64,000 bases of DNA from Paenibacillus sp. BSR1-1 (lineage in GTDB: Bacteria; Bacillota; Bacilli; Bacillales; Cytobacillaceae). The DNA is taken from NCBI RefSeq assembly GCF_030403775.1, contig NZ_JAQMWQ010000020.1:40558-104557 (forward strand), in the 5' to 3' direction. The notes below the pieces were generated by a model. The model saw only the letters and a program-made list of their open reading frames with translations. It did no database searches and was not told where the DNA came from. Position numbers and translations under genes: made by a program. Shown here piece by piece: positions 49,453 through 58,566 of this stretch (positions are counted from its first letter, which is position 1; each line of letters opens with the position of its first letter).

Positions 49453-51462
49453 ATGTCTCAGTTTGCCTTATTTGGAAACCCTAACACAGGGAAAACATCA
49501 CTTTTTAATAATCTAACAGGCTCCTATGAATATGTGGGAAACTGGAGCGGTGTAACAGTTGAAAAAAAGGTTGGCAAGCTTCGTAATCAAAACGGACTGC
49601 TAATCGATCTGCCTGGAGTATATTCCTTAAATCCACTTTCCAGGGATGAAGAAGTGGTGACGGAGTTTTTATTAACAGAGGAATTCGAAAAAATATTGAA
49701 TATTGTAGATGCTTCCCAGCTAAAACGAAATCTGCAGCTAACCATTCAATTAATCGAATTTGGCAAGTCTCTTTTAGTGGGTCTCAATATGATCGATGTC
49801 GCCAAAACGAGAGGCATGAGAATAGATGAGAAGAAGCTGGAAAACTTATTAGGTGTCAGCATTGTTCCGATTATTGCCAGGTCCGGTAAGGGCTGTGACC
49901 TACTATCGAAGGAACTGATTGCCAATCCCAAAAAAGAAATGCAGACCCCTGTTTTCCATGTGGATTATGGATTCTTAGAAAAAGCAATCGAACAAATCAT
50001 CACTATTCTTCCAAACGATTCTAACTTGAATAGAAGATGGATGGCGGTTCAATTTTTAGAAGGAAATAAACGAGTGAAAACCTATTTGGATCAACATTTC
50101 GCCCATACCGATAAGCTTGATCAAATGAAGAGGGAGACAGAAGAAGAGCTCGTAAAGCTTGGTCTTGCACCCTCTATTAGACAATATATCTACAATGTTC
50201 GTGACCAAAAGGTTACTAGTATTTTAGACCAAGTCACGACGGTTACCTCGTTAAATAAAACAACTGCGACGGAATTCATTGATCGCATCGTCACAAACAA
50301 ATTCCTTGGCCTGCCAATATTCCTTGCGTTTATGTATGTGATGTTCATGCTGACGTTTGATTGGCTGGGCACACCGCTGGCGGATCTATTAGACGCCTTT
50401 TTCTCTGGTCCGTTGTCAGAGGGGCTGGCTAAAGGACTGGCCGCCATTGGCGCTTCTAGTTTTATTAAGGATTTAGTGCTGGATGGAATTGTCGCCGGGG
50501 TAGGCGGGGTGCTCGTATTTGTCCCGCAAATCTTTATCATGTTTTTCTTTATCTCATTCCTTGAGGATTCCGGCTATATGGCCAGGGTTGCCATGGTAAT
50601 GGACCGCATAATGGAATCGATCGGCCTTAATGGGAAAGCGTTCATCCCAATGATTATCGGCTTTGGCTGCAATGTTCCCGGAGTAATGGCAGCGCGGACC
50701 ATCGAACAGCCGAAGGAAAGATTGTTAACGATTTTATTGACACCGTTAATGTCGTGCTCCGCACGTCTCCCAGTATATGCATTATTCGTTGGTGCTTTCT
50801 TTGTAAAATATCAAGCTTTAGTGGTTTTATCTCTATATGTCCTTGGAATTGTCGTAGCTATGATCGTAGCGCGAGTGTTTTCCTTTTTATTGTTAAAAGG
50901 AGAAAAAAGTGTGTTTGTAATTGAGCTGCCTCCATACCGGGTTCCGCAAGCGTTAACCTTATGGAGAAGTACATGGGAAAAAGGGAAAGGCTTTATCCGA
51001 AAAGCGGGAACGTTTATTTTTGGAGGATCCGTTTTCATTTGGCTGCTGACCTATGCAGGTCCGCATGGATTAAATGTTAAAATGGACGATAGCTTCCTTG
51101 CCATGATTGGCGGTGTCCTGGCGCCAATTTTTCAACCATTAGGATTTGGAACCTGGCAAGCGGGTGCTTCCTTGCTCACCGGCTTCCTTGCAAAAGAAGT
51201 CGTCGTGGCTACTATGAATATTATCTATCAGGTTCCGAATGCAGTATCGCTGCAAGGCGTATTAAGCACTCATTATTCAGCACTTTCTGCTTTAAGCTTC
51301 ATGGCGTTTGTCCTGTTATATGTACCGTGCTTAGCAACAGTAGCGACGATTAGAAAAGAAACAGCTTCTAAGAAATGGACTTATATTTCCATTATCTATG
51401 CCTTGATTATTGCCTATATCATTTCGATATTAATCTATCAAATTGGTGGTCTATTCTTTTAA
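49453..51462 (+). CDS. feoB: Ferrous iron permease FeoB
   Basis: 669 residues: an N-terminal GTPase domain (G1 GNPNTGKT, G3 DLPGVYSL, G4-like 'LNMIDVA'), a helical linker, then gate and core membrane domains with the iron-path Cys in 'GFGCNVPGVMAARTIE' and 'LMSCSARLPVYALFVGAFF'. It imports Fe2+. A fragment closely similar to its 3' part (50921-51041) lies as a dead copy at 61110-61232. Confidence 0.96.
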   Translation: MSQFALFGNPNTGKTSLFNNLTGSYEYVGNWSGVTVEKKVGKLRNQNGLLIDLPGVYSLNPLSRDEEVVTEFLLTEEFEKILNIVDASQLKRNLQLTIQLIEFGKSLLVGLNMIDVAKTRGMRIDEKKLENLLGVSIVPIIARSGKGCDLLSKELIANPKKEMQTPVFHVDYGFLEKAIEQIITILPNDSNLNRRWMAVQFLEGNKRVKTYLDQHFAHTDKLDQMKRETEEELVKLGLAPSIRQYIYNVRDQKVTSILDQVTTVTSLNKTTATEFIDRIVTNKFLGLPIFLAFMYVMFMLTFDWLGTPLADLLDAFFSGPLSEGLAKGLAAIGASSFIKDLVLDGIVAGVGGVLVFVPQIFIMFFFISFLEDSGYMARVAMVMDRIMESIGLNGKAFIPMIIGFGCNVPGVMAARTIEQPKERLLTILLTPLMSCSARLPVYALFVGAFFVKYQALVVLSLYVLGIVVAMIVARVFSFLLLKGEKSVFVIELPPYRVPQALTLWRSTWEKGKGFIRKAGTFIFGGSVFIWLLTYAGPHGLNVKMDDSFLAMIGGVLAPIFQPLGFGTWQAGASLLTGFLAKEVVVATMNIIYQVPNAVSLQGVLSTHYSALSALSFMAFVLLYVPCLATVATIRKETASKKWTYISIIYALIIAYIISILIYQIGGLFF

Positions 51463-51479
51463 GAAAGAAGGCTTGACAC

Positions 51480-51644
51480 ATGTTCGTAAATATATTGATT
51501 GGTCTCATTATATTTGGTTATGCAGGCTGGATGATGGCCCGTCATATTAAAAAAAGCAAGCAAGGGAAATGTGCGGCTTGTGAGATGAATAAATCCTGCA
51601 GCAGTTCTTGCTCCATTCCAGACGCACCCACTGTTTCGAAGTAA
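51480..51644 (+). CDS. FeoB-associated Cys-rich membrane protein
   Basis: 54 residues: an N-terminal membrane helix ('MFVNILIGLIIFGYAGWMMA'), then 'CAACEMNKSCSSSCS' with five Cys. This is the build of the small FeoB-associated Cys-rich proteins that follow feoB in Firmicutes, taking the place of FeoC. It starts 17 nt after feoB. Confidence 0.85.
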   Translation: MFVNILIGLIIFGYAGWMMARHIKKSKQGKCAACEMNKSCSSSCSIPDAPTVSK

Positions 51645-51648
51645 AGGT

Positions 51649-51690
51649 CAGGCCCCGTGGTTGGATAACCATGGGGCCTGTTGTTTTTTA
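51649..51690. terminator. Terminator of the feo operon, bidirectional
   Basis: CAGGCCCCGTGGTT / AACCATGGGGCCTG with a T-run on the plus strand; converging kinase gene ends at 51688. Confidence 0.85.
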
Positions 51691-53268
51691 ATCATGGAAT
51701 GGCAGTGTAATCGATATGGAAATAACATGATTTTTGTAACTGACATCAATAGTTCCATGATGCAATTCGATGATACTTTTGGTAATGGCTAATCCTAATC
51801 CTGCACCGGACTTGTTAGAGGAACGGGAAGGATCGACTCGATAAAAACGGTCAAATAATCTAGCAACCTCTTCCTCAGAGAGGGTTTGACACGGATTGGA
51901 TACTGAAAGTTGAACGGCATGTTTGATGTGAACTAAGCTGACATGAATGTCACCAGGCGGGGTACTATATTTGATGGCGTTAGTTAGCACATTTTCCAAG
52001 GCCCGCACCATTTGATTCGGATCGACCGCCATCATGATTTGTTCCTTTGGCAGATCGGTCATAAAGCTGACATGGTTATCTTGTGCGATAGGATCCAGTT
52101 CATCCAGGAGCTGTCTCAGCATTTGGTTTAAACTGACCTTTTCTTTTTTAAGCTGTACACCTTCATAAGTCAAACGGGTAAAATCAAATAAATCCTCAAT
52201 CAATTTTTTTAATTGCTCTGATTTCCCGTAGGCAATATCCACGTATTCATCTAATTGCGTTTTATTTTTGAATTGATGATCCTTCACCAGCCTTAAATAG
52301 CCCATGATAGAGGTTAAGGGTGTGCGTAAATCATGGGATACATTGGTGATAAGCTCATCCTTTAATTTTTCCGTTTGCCTTTGCCTTTCAATCATTTCGT
52401 TTAATTCAAAAGCCATGTAATTGATATTGGCAGCCAGTGAACCAAGCTCATCCTTGCTTTTTTCCCTAATCCTATAGTTTAAATTTCCCTTCGCTATTTC
52501 CATGAGCCCTAAAGCGAGCTCCTCAATTTCTTTCATTTTTCGTTTGGTTATCAAATAGAAACAAAGAATAAACGTAACAAGTCCAAGAAGATAGGGAGTA
52601 ACGCCGGTTTCTTCCTCATAATAAGCAGTGGATTTAGGAATACCGCTTACAATAATATAGTTCTTATTTCCATCAAGGGTTATGGGATAAAGCCTTGTAA
52701 CCGTGGAATTCTCATCATGTTCCTTACCAATGAAAGTCTTGTTCGCATTTTTGATCTCAAGTGGAAGGTCTACTTGTGTATCACTCACACCTGTTGATTT
52801 ATATAATATCTTCCCATCCAAATCGGTAATGACTGCGTTGAGATTGTTTTCTTGTTTAGGCGTATTGATTAAGTAATCGATTAATTCCTTTTTGGTCAAA
52901 TGATAGAACGAAGCGTTTCCGTTTGGAACAGATAGCCGCTCCCCGCCGCCACTGCGGTTGAGAAACTTATTTTTAAAATCAGGGTTCTCGTCCCCCAGTT
53001 CAATGACAAGCCCGTTAATATCTTGATTCATTTGCTTAAATTGTCTAACCAATTCTCGTGCACTTTCGTCGATGGTGACTATTCCTTCTGTAAAATCAAA
53101 TCGCTTATCTTTACTAACAAAGAAGGGGCTTGAGACAAATCCGACAAGCACGGAAACGAGAATACAAAAGGCAAAGGCTAAAATCACCTGAATGCGAATG
53201 CTTGTCTTCACTAGATGGCCCGGCTTTTTAAAATAACTGCCAGCCGGAGGCCGTTTCTCATTGTTCAA
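51688..53268 (-). CDS. Sensor histidine kinase
   Basis: 526 residues: membrane helix (about 28-50), an extracellular sensor domain to about 225, a second helix, HAMP, HisKA with 'NVSHDLRTPLTSIMGYLRL' (phospho-His near 311) and HATPase_c with 'NVLTNAIKYS' and 'GAGLGLAITKSIIE'. It overlaps the regulator gene by 11 nt (translational coupling). The likely target is the divergent envelope operon at 54305 onward. The sensed signal is not known. Confidence 0.93.
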   Translation of the reverse strand: MNNEKRPPAGSYFKKPGHLVKTSIRIQVILAFAFCILVSVLVGFVSSPFFVSKDKRFDFTEGIVTIDESARELVRQFKQMNQDINGLVIELGDENPDFKNKFLNRSGGGERLSVPNGNASFYHLTKKELIDYLINTPKQENNLNAVITDLDGKILYKSTGVSDTQVDLPLEIKNANKTFIGKEHDENSTVTRLYPITLDGNKNYIIVSGIPKSTAYYEEETGVTPYLLGLVTFILCFYLITKRKMKEIEELALGLMEIAKGNLNYRIREKSKDELGSLAANINYMAFELNEMIERQRQTEKLKDELITNVSHDLRTPLTSIMGYLRLVKDHQFKNKTQLDEYVDIAYGKSEQLKKLIEDLFDFTRLTYEGVQLKKEKVSLNQMLRQLLDELDPIAQDNHVSFMTDLPKEQIMMAVDPNQMVRALENVLTNAIKYSTPPGDIHVSLVHIKHAVQLSVSNPCQTLSEEEVARLFDRFYRVDPSRSSNKSGAGLGLAITKSIIELHHGTIDVSYKNHVISISITLPFHD

Positions 53269-53977
53269 TTTTATAGCCGACCCCCCAAACTGTCTTTATA
53301 TACCGAGGGTTCCGCGGGTTATTCTCAAGTTTCTCGCGCAAGTTACGGATATGAACCATGACCGTGTTTTCTGATTCATAAAAGGGTTCATTCCATACCC
53401 GTTCATAGATTTTTTCCGTGCTGAACACAACACCTGGGTTCCGCGCCAAAAGTTCTAAAATGGCAAATTCCCGTGGTGTTAGCTTTATATCTTTCCCTTC
53501 AACGATCACCTCATGCGTAGAAATGTTGATGAACAGCTCATCTATCGTAATGACATCCATCTGTTCGACAGGATGCTGCTGCTGCAGTGCCCCATCTGTC
53601 TGATTTAAACGGAGATAACGACGGAGCTGTGACTTGATTCTGGCCACTAATTCCAAAGGCTGAAACGGTTTGGTGACATAATCATCCGCCCCGGTGGTTA
53701 ACCCCATGATTTTATCCATATCCTGCGATTTCGCAGACAGCATAATAATAGGGACATTTCTGTTTTCCCTGATTTTTAGACAGGCTTGAATGCCATCCAG
53801 GCGCGGCATCATGATGTCTAAAACCACTAAATGAACTGTATTTTCCTCCAGGTATTGTAACCCCTCTATTCCGTCTGCTGCTTTCAGTACGTTATATCCC
53901 TCATTAGTAAGATAAATCCCGATTAAATCGCGAATTTCCTTTTCATCGTCAATGATTAGAATGGTTTCTTGTGACAT
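53258..53977 (-). CDS. OmpR-family response regulator
   Basis: 239 residues: receiver domain with Asp10/11, phospho-acceptor Asp54 in 'VVLDIMMPRLDG', Ser81 and Lys103, then a linker rich in Gln and a winged-helix domain ('KLTPREFAILELLARNPGVV' to 'TVWGVGYKIEQ'). AAAGGAGAGGTATCA precedes the ATG. Direct repeats TTCTGAAG at an 11-bp step upstream (54041, 54052) are the spacing expected for this family. Confidence 0.95.
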   Translation of the reverse strand: MSQETILIIDDEKEIRDLIGIYLTNEGYNVLKAADGIEGLQYLEENTVHLVVLDIMMPRLDGIQACLKIRENRNVPIIMLSAKSQDMDKIMGLTTGADDYVTKPFQPLELVARIKSQLRRYLRLNQTDGALQQQHPVEQMDVITIDELFINISTHEVIVEGKDIKLTPREFAILELLARNPGVVFSTEKIYERVWNEPFYESENTVMVHIRNLREKLENNPRNPRYIKTVWGVGYKIEQ

Positions 53978-54040
53978 TGATACCTCTCCTTTCTAATGCC
54001 TAAAGTTTACTCTACTCCTCTTAAGAAAAAACAATAGAAT

Positions 54041-54091
54041 TTCTGAAGTTTTTCTGAAGTTCTCTTTTAAGTATTAAGAAAATCTTCAGAA
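54041..54091. promoter_or_regulatory. Putative response-regulator binding repeats
   Basis: TTCTGAAGTT at 54041 and 54052 (11-bp step, same helix face), and the inverted CTTCAGAA at 54084-54091, between the divergent regulator and glycosyltransferase genes. No other feature was seen in 53978-54304. Confidence 0.55.
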
Positions 54092-54304
54092 AGAAGGGCA
54101 TTTTTCCTTAAGAAGTTTTTTGTAATATACAGGAAGACAGACGAGGGGGCTTCGAAAGCTTTCTCATTCATTATGTTTATCAAATCGTAGTTCCCGCATG
54201 TTTATTTTTCAAAAATTATTGATCGAGATGGCCCACTGGTTTAGGTGGGCACCCGAAAACACATAGATAAGTGTCACAGAAACAAATTAAAGGAGTGGAG
54301 ATCG

Positions 54305-55465
54305 ATGAAGGTAGTCAATAAAGAAAAAGTTTTAATTTTAACCGGTAATTATGGAGATGGTCATATTCAAGTGGCCAATGCCATGCATGAAGCGATCCAA
54401 ATTCGATTTCCTGCCCTAGAACCGGTCATTTTCGATTTTATGGAGTGGGTTCATCCGTATTCAAATCAAGTAAGCCGTTTCCTTTATCTGCAAGGAGTGA
54501 AAAAATTCCCACAAGTATATGGCTATATTTATCAAAAAACACGGAGAGCGAACAGGTTTTCAAAAGTGATGAAGACGGTTTTGTCTACGGGGCTCGGACG
54601 AATGAAAAAATTGATTGAAGAAGTGCAGCCGTCGGTCGTCGTTAGTACCTTTCCATTAGCAGCCGCTGTGATGTCCAAGTTAAAATCCTATGGTTTAACC
54701 AATGTTCCGACTGTCACAACCATTACGGATCATACCGATCATAGCTGCTGGATTTATCCTTTTACCGATCAATATATCGTCGGCTCAAATGCTGTCCGTG
54801 ATGCTCTGATTAACAGGGGCGTAGAAGAGAATCGAATTGCCAATACAGGAATTCCGATCCGCCAGCAATTTTCTCAATCCTTTCACCGAGAGGAAATCTG
54901 CGAGAAGTATGGGTTAGATCCCCAAATGCCAACTGTGTTAGTAATGGGAGGCGGCTGCGGCTTGATTGGGGATGGCAGTTCCACCATTAAGGGATTTGAA
55001 GAATTACCAAACCCTGTCCAATTGATTATTGTGTGCGGCCATAATGAAAAACTGCGCACGCAATTGAAAGAAAAGCTAAAGGACTCCAAGCATCGCATTC
55101 ATCTTACCGGATATATAAATTATGTTCACGAGTTAATGGCCATTTCCGACCTGATGATTACGAAGCCTGGAGGAGTCACCACATTTGAAGCGATTGCCAT
55201 GGAATTGCCGATGCTCCTTTATAAACCAATTCCTGGTCAGGAAGAGGATAATGCCAAGTTTCTAGTCCGAACCGGAGTAGCGATTCAAGCCACAACTGAT
55301 CGTGATTTAACCAATCAATTATCCAAAATACTGAGCAATCCAAATCTGCTTCAACAAATGAAAGAGAACGCAAAACAATTCCACCCTAAAGAATCCGCCT
55401 TTGCATCAGTAGAAGTATTGATTCAAGTGCCAGTCACCGCCCATATCTTATCAATAGGGCAATGA
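54305..55465 (+). CDS. Glycosyltransferase of the MGDG synthase/UgtP type
   Basis: 386 residues. The N-terminal MGDG_synth domain shows 'VLILTGNYGDGHIQVANAMH', and the C-terminal donor-binding part shows 'VLVMGGGCGLIGDG' and 'LMITKPGGVTTFEAIAMELP' with 'PIPGQEEDNAKFL'. Relatives add glucose or galactose to diacylglycerol or GlcNAc to lipid II. The start at 54305 follows AAAGGAGTGGAGATCG; the frame is open 20 codons upstream. First gene of a five-gene operon. Confidence 0.9.
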   Translation: MKVVNKEKVLILTGNYGDGHIQVANAMHEAIQIRFPALEPVIFDFMEWVHPYSNQVSRFLYLQGVKKFPQVYGYIYQKTRRANRFSKVMKTVLSTGLGRMKKLIEEVQPSVVVSTFPLAAAVMSKLKSYGLTNVPTVTTITDHTDHSCWIYPFTDQYIVGSNAVRDALINRGVEENRIANTGIPIRQQFSQSFHREEICEKYGLDPQMPTVLVMGGGCGLIGDGSSTIKGFEELPNPVQLIIVCGHNEKLRTQLKEKLKDSKHRIHLTGYINYVHELMAISDLMITKPGGVTTFEAIAMELPMLLYKPIPGQEEDNAKFLVRTGVAIQATTDRDLTNQLSKILSNPNLLQQMKENAKQFHPKESAFASVEVLIQVPVTAHILSIGQ

Positions 55466-55476
55466 GAAGGTGAAAG

Positions 55477-56145
55477 ATGGAGAATGTAATGAACGAATCA
55501 TACAAGGTTAAAAAGTCTCCGGCAGCTCGCTCACTATCGATTGGAAGTTTGCTGATATTCTTAGCTCTAACTGGACTTTATGTATATTTACTTCATACAG
55601 GTACGGCAAAAATATGGCTGGATTCCATTCGCCATTTAGGTGTGTTCGGGATTTTATTAGGAATCATGATTCAAACCGTTGTCAATGTCATCCCTGCACC
55701 TGGCGAATTTGTTTCTATCTTTCTGATCGAAATATACGGTCCCGTCGCCGGTGGACTCTATTCCTGGATAGGCGGGATTCTCGGGGCAGTCCTGGCATAT
55801 CACCTATCCAAATGGATTGCTCGTCCGCTGATTGAACCATTGGCCAAACCCTATTTGGAAAAAATCGATCGCTGGCTGCAAAAACGAGGAGATATCGGAC
55901 TTTTGATCATCCGCTTTGTCCCGTTAGTTCCGTACCATTTCATTAACTATGCGGCAGGTATCTTAGGAGCGAACAGAAAGGCTTTTATCTGGACGACGGC
56001 CTTAGGGATCCTGCCTTATACCATATCGGTAAGCAGCTTATTTGCAGGATTGCGTCATGGGAAATTCTTACCGTTTATGATTGGCGGTGCCCTTTTTATT
56101 TTGTCATCGATTTTAAGCATCGTCCTTCGCAAAAAAATGGATTAG
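55477..56145 (+). CDS. VTT/TVP38-TMEM64 (DedA superfamily) membrane protein
   Basis: 222 residues with five or six hydrophobic spans and the VTT signature: 'IMIQTVVNVIPAPGEFVSIF', 'YGPVAGGLYSWIGGILGAVL', then 'IIRFVPLVPYHFINYAAGIL'. The superfamily includes lipid scramblases and undecaprenyl-phosphate flippases. It starts 11 nt after the glycosyltransferase. Confidence 0.88.
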   Translation: MENVMNESYKVKKSPAARSLSIGSLLIFLALTGLYVYLLHTGTAKIWLDSIRHLGVFGILLGIMIQTVVNVIPAPGEFVSIFLIEIYGPVAGGLYSWIGGILGAVLAYHLSKWIARPLIEPLAKPYLEKIDRWLQKRGDIGLLIIRFVPLVPYHFINYAAGILGANRKAFIWTTALGILPYTISVSSLFAGLRHGKFLPFMIGGALFILSSILSIVLRKKMD

Positions 56146-56159
56146 GGGGAGTGCAGGAA

Positions 56160-56849
56160 ATGGTTAAGATTATCATGATCGTGTTGGTATTGCTGGCATT
56201 GTACTGGCTGGTTCCCTTTATCCTCACTGCTGTTTTCGGTATCGGGGCATTAAAGCGGAAAGCCTCTTCTGAAAAAATAGCCTTTACTTTTGATGACGGT
56301 CCAAATCCAATCTATACGCCGCAGCTATTGGATTTGTTAAAAATAAATAAGATAAAAGCAACCTTTTTTGTTGTGGGTTCTAAAGCAGAAAAATACCCAG
56401 AGTTACTCGCAAGAATGCATGCCGAGGGACATCTAATCGGCATGCATAATTACGTCCACAAATCCAATTGGATTCTTGCCCCTTGGACGCTTCGAAGACA
56501 TTTACGGAAAACTGCGTCCATTATTGAAAGAATCACAGGAGAACGCCCAATCTACTATCGTCCGCCATGGGGCTTATTAACGCTATTTGATTTTCTGCTA
56601 ATGAAACAGTACAAAATCATCCACTGGTCGGTAATGGCAGAGGATTGGCGCAGTAAAGGCGGCAGCGAGAAGGTGAAAAAAAGGCTGCTAGGCAACATAA
56701 AAAACGGGGATATCATCCTCCTGCATGATTGTGGAGAAACCCCTGGAGCGGATGAAGAGGCTCCGATGAATACCATCAATGCATTAAAAGACGTCTTTAA
56801 AGAACTATCAAGCCGGGGGATGTCTTGTGTAAGGATGGATGAATTGTAA
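56160..56849 (+). CDS. Membrane-anchored polysaccharide deacetylase
   Basis: 229 residues: an N-terminal membrane helix, then a NodB domain with 'FTFDDGPNP' (catalytic and metal Asp), 'HNYVHK' (metal His pair), 'YYRPPWG' and 'IILLHDCG'. It would remove N-acetyl groups from an extracellular or lipid-linked glycan. The ATG at 56160 has GGGGGAGTGCAGGAA upstream. Confidence 0.92.
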   Translation: MVKIIMIVLVLLALYWLVPFILTAVFGIGALKRKASSEKIAFTFDDGPNPIYTPQLLDLLKINKIKATFFVVGSKAEKYPELLARMHAEGHLIGMHNYVHKSNWILAPWTLRRHLRKTASIIERITGERPIYYRPPWGLLTLFDFLLMKQYKIIHWSVMAEDWRSKGGSEKVKKRLLGNIKNGDIILLHDCGETPGADEEAPMNTINALKDVFKELSSRGMSCVRMDEL

Positions 56850-56872
56850 TAAAAAAGGCAGGTTTTTTTGAA

Positions 56873-57469
56873 ATGTCACATTTTATTCAAACCATTTTTG
56901 ATATGCTTTCAAATTTGGGCTATTTAGGAATTGCATTAGGTTTAATGGTTGAAGTCATCCCGAGTGAAATAGTTTTGGCCTACGGGGGCTACTTAATATC
57001 AATCGGGAAAATCTCATTTATGGGAACAGTTGTTGCAGGTACAATCGGGGGAATTGCCGCCCAATGGTTTTTATATTGGATCGGAAAATATGGCGGTAGA
57101 CCATTTATGGATAAATTCGGAAAGTACCTCTTAATCCGCCCATCCCATATGGATGTTGCCCAACAATGGTTTAGTAAATATGGCTCTGGGGTTATTTTTA
57201 CAGCTCGATTTATCCCTGTGGTTAGACATGCTATTTCCATTCCAGCAGGTATTGCGAAAATGTCCTTTACCAAATTCAGCCTTTATACAGTCCTGGCTAT
57301 TATTCCATGGTCCATTCTCTTCATTTACCTTGGAATGAACTTGGGTACGAGATGGGATCAGATCAATAGTGCTGCCAAGCCCTACGTTACACCGGTGATT
57401 TTTATAGCCGTAATTATTACTCTGATTTATCTTGCCATTAATAGGAAGAGAAAAAAAGTAAAGCGATAA
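56873..57469 (+). CDS. DedA family membrane protein
   Basis: 198 residues with the DedA pattern: 'VEVIPSEIVLAYGGYLISIG', 'GGIAAQWFLYWIGKYGGRPF' and 'FTARFIPVVRHAISIPAGIA' (conserved Arg pair). DedA proteins recycle undecaprenyl phosphate or phospholipids across the membrane. This is the second DedA-superfamily member of the operon. Confidence 0.9.
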   Translation: MSHFIQTIFDMLSNLGYLGIALGLMVEVIPSEIVLAYGGYLISIGKISFMGTVVAGTIGGIAAQWFLYWIGKYGGRPFMDKFGKYLLIRPSHMDVAQQWFSKYGSGVIFTARFIPVVRHAISIPAGIAKMSFTKFSLYTVLAIIPWSILFIYLGMNLGTRWDQINSAAKPYVTPVIFIAVIITLIYLAINRKRKKVKR

Positions 57470-57513
57470 TGGGATGTTTATATCCTAATTAAATGATAGA
57501 GGAGATGGGTGCA

Positions 57514-58296
57514 TTGGCTGAAAACTTGATTCAAACAAACAGACAAAACATGTTAAGTAAGGTTCCTCAAGTTACCATATTCTTTTGGATTATTAAGATC
57601 ATGGCAACGACAGTCGGAGAAACGGCAGCGGACTTTTTAAATGATAACTTAAATTTCGGGCTTACGAACACCACCATTTTCATGAGTGTTCTCTTAATCA
57701 TAGCCCTGTTCTTCCAGTTTAGGACAAAGAGGTACGTACCAAGCCTTTACTGGCTTGCGGTAGTTTTAATAAGTGTTGTAGGAACACTGGGTTCGGATAA
57801 TCTAGCCGATAATTTAGGGGTGCCGTTAAATATCACAACCGGAATCTTTTTTGTATTAATGGCCTTCTCTTTTTTGACATGGTATATAAGTGAAAGAACA
57901 TTGTCCATTCATTCAATCTATTCGGCTAAAAGAGAAGCATTTTATTGGTTGGCCATTCTGTTTACCTTTGCATTGGGGACAGCAGCAGGTGACTGGATTT
58001 CTGAAGGTCTTAACCTTGGTTATTTAAATTCTGCACTCATGTTTGCAGCCATAATTGGAATTGTAACCATTGCACACTATCTTTTCAAATTGAATTCGGT
58101 CCTTGCATTCTGGATCGCCTACATTTTAACTCGTCCTTTTGGGGCATCCGTGGGTGACTATCTATCGCAATCACGTCATAATGGCGGCCTTGGTTTAGGG
58201 ACAACAGGAACAAGCATTATCTTCCTTGTGGTGATTCTATGTTTGGTTATGTATCTGACAAAAACAAAAAGAGACCAGAGCCCGCTTGCTATCTAA
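57514..58296 (+). CDS. COG4705-type membrane protein with internal repeats
   Basis: About 260 residues, eight membrane spans. A G-[ED]-x-x-[AS]-[DE]-like motif recurs four times: 'TTVGETAADFLNDNLNFG', 'GTLGSDNLADNLGVPLN', 'GTAAGDWISEGLNLGYLN' and 'ASVGDYLSQSRHNGGLG', pointing to a four-fold internal repeat. The family has no known function. A TTG start at 57514 follows AGAGGAG by 9 nt; an ATG at 57493 precedes it. Last gene of the operon. Confidence 0.8.
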   Translation: MAENLIQTNRQNMLSKVPQVTIFFWIIKIMATTVGETAADFLNDNLNFGLTNTTIFMSVLLIIALFFQFRTKRYVPSLYWLAVVLISVVGTLGSDNLADNLGVPLNITTGIFFVLMAFSFLTWYISERTLSIHSIYSAKREAFYWLAILFTFALGTAAGDWISEGLNLGYLNSALMFAAIIGIVTIAHYLFKLNSVLAFWIAYILTRPFGASVGDYLSQSRHNGGLGLGTTGTSIIFLVVILCLVMYLTKTKRDQSPLAI

Positions 58297-58339
58297 CAAG
58301 GATCTAAGTATTTTAACGTTCATAAAAATTGTGTACCTT

Positions 58340-58374
58340 AACCATCCCCAATAGGATGGTTTTGTTTTTTAATT
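58340..58374 (+). terminator. Terminator of the envelope operon
   Basis: AACCATCC / GGATGGTT with a T-rich tail. The remaining spacer up to 58566 shows nothing recognisable. Confidence 0.8.
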
Positions 58375-58566
58375 CAACCTTTATTCAGCTTCAAAAAGTT
58401 GTTCAATATAAATCCTTTTTCTGGTAACCTGCCCCGGTACTTATGTACGATTCTTCATATTCTTTGATGTAAAGGATTCCTTCCAAAATTGATCGTAATA
58501 AAAAATAGCTACAATACATGAAATGGACATTTTAACTCATAATTAGATTAAGGAGGTATTAAGCAT

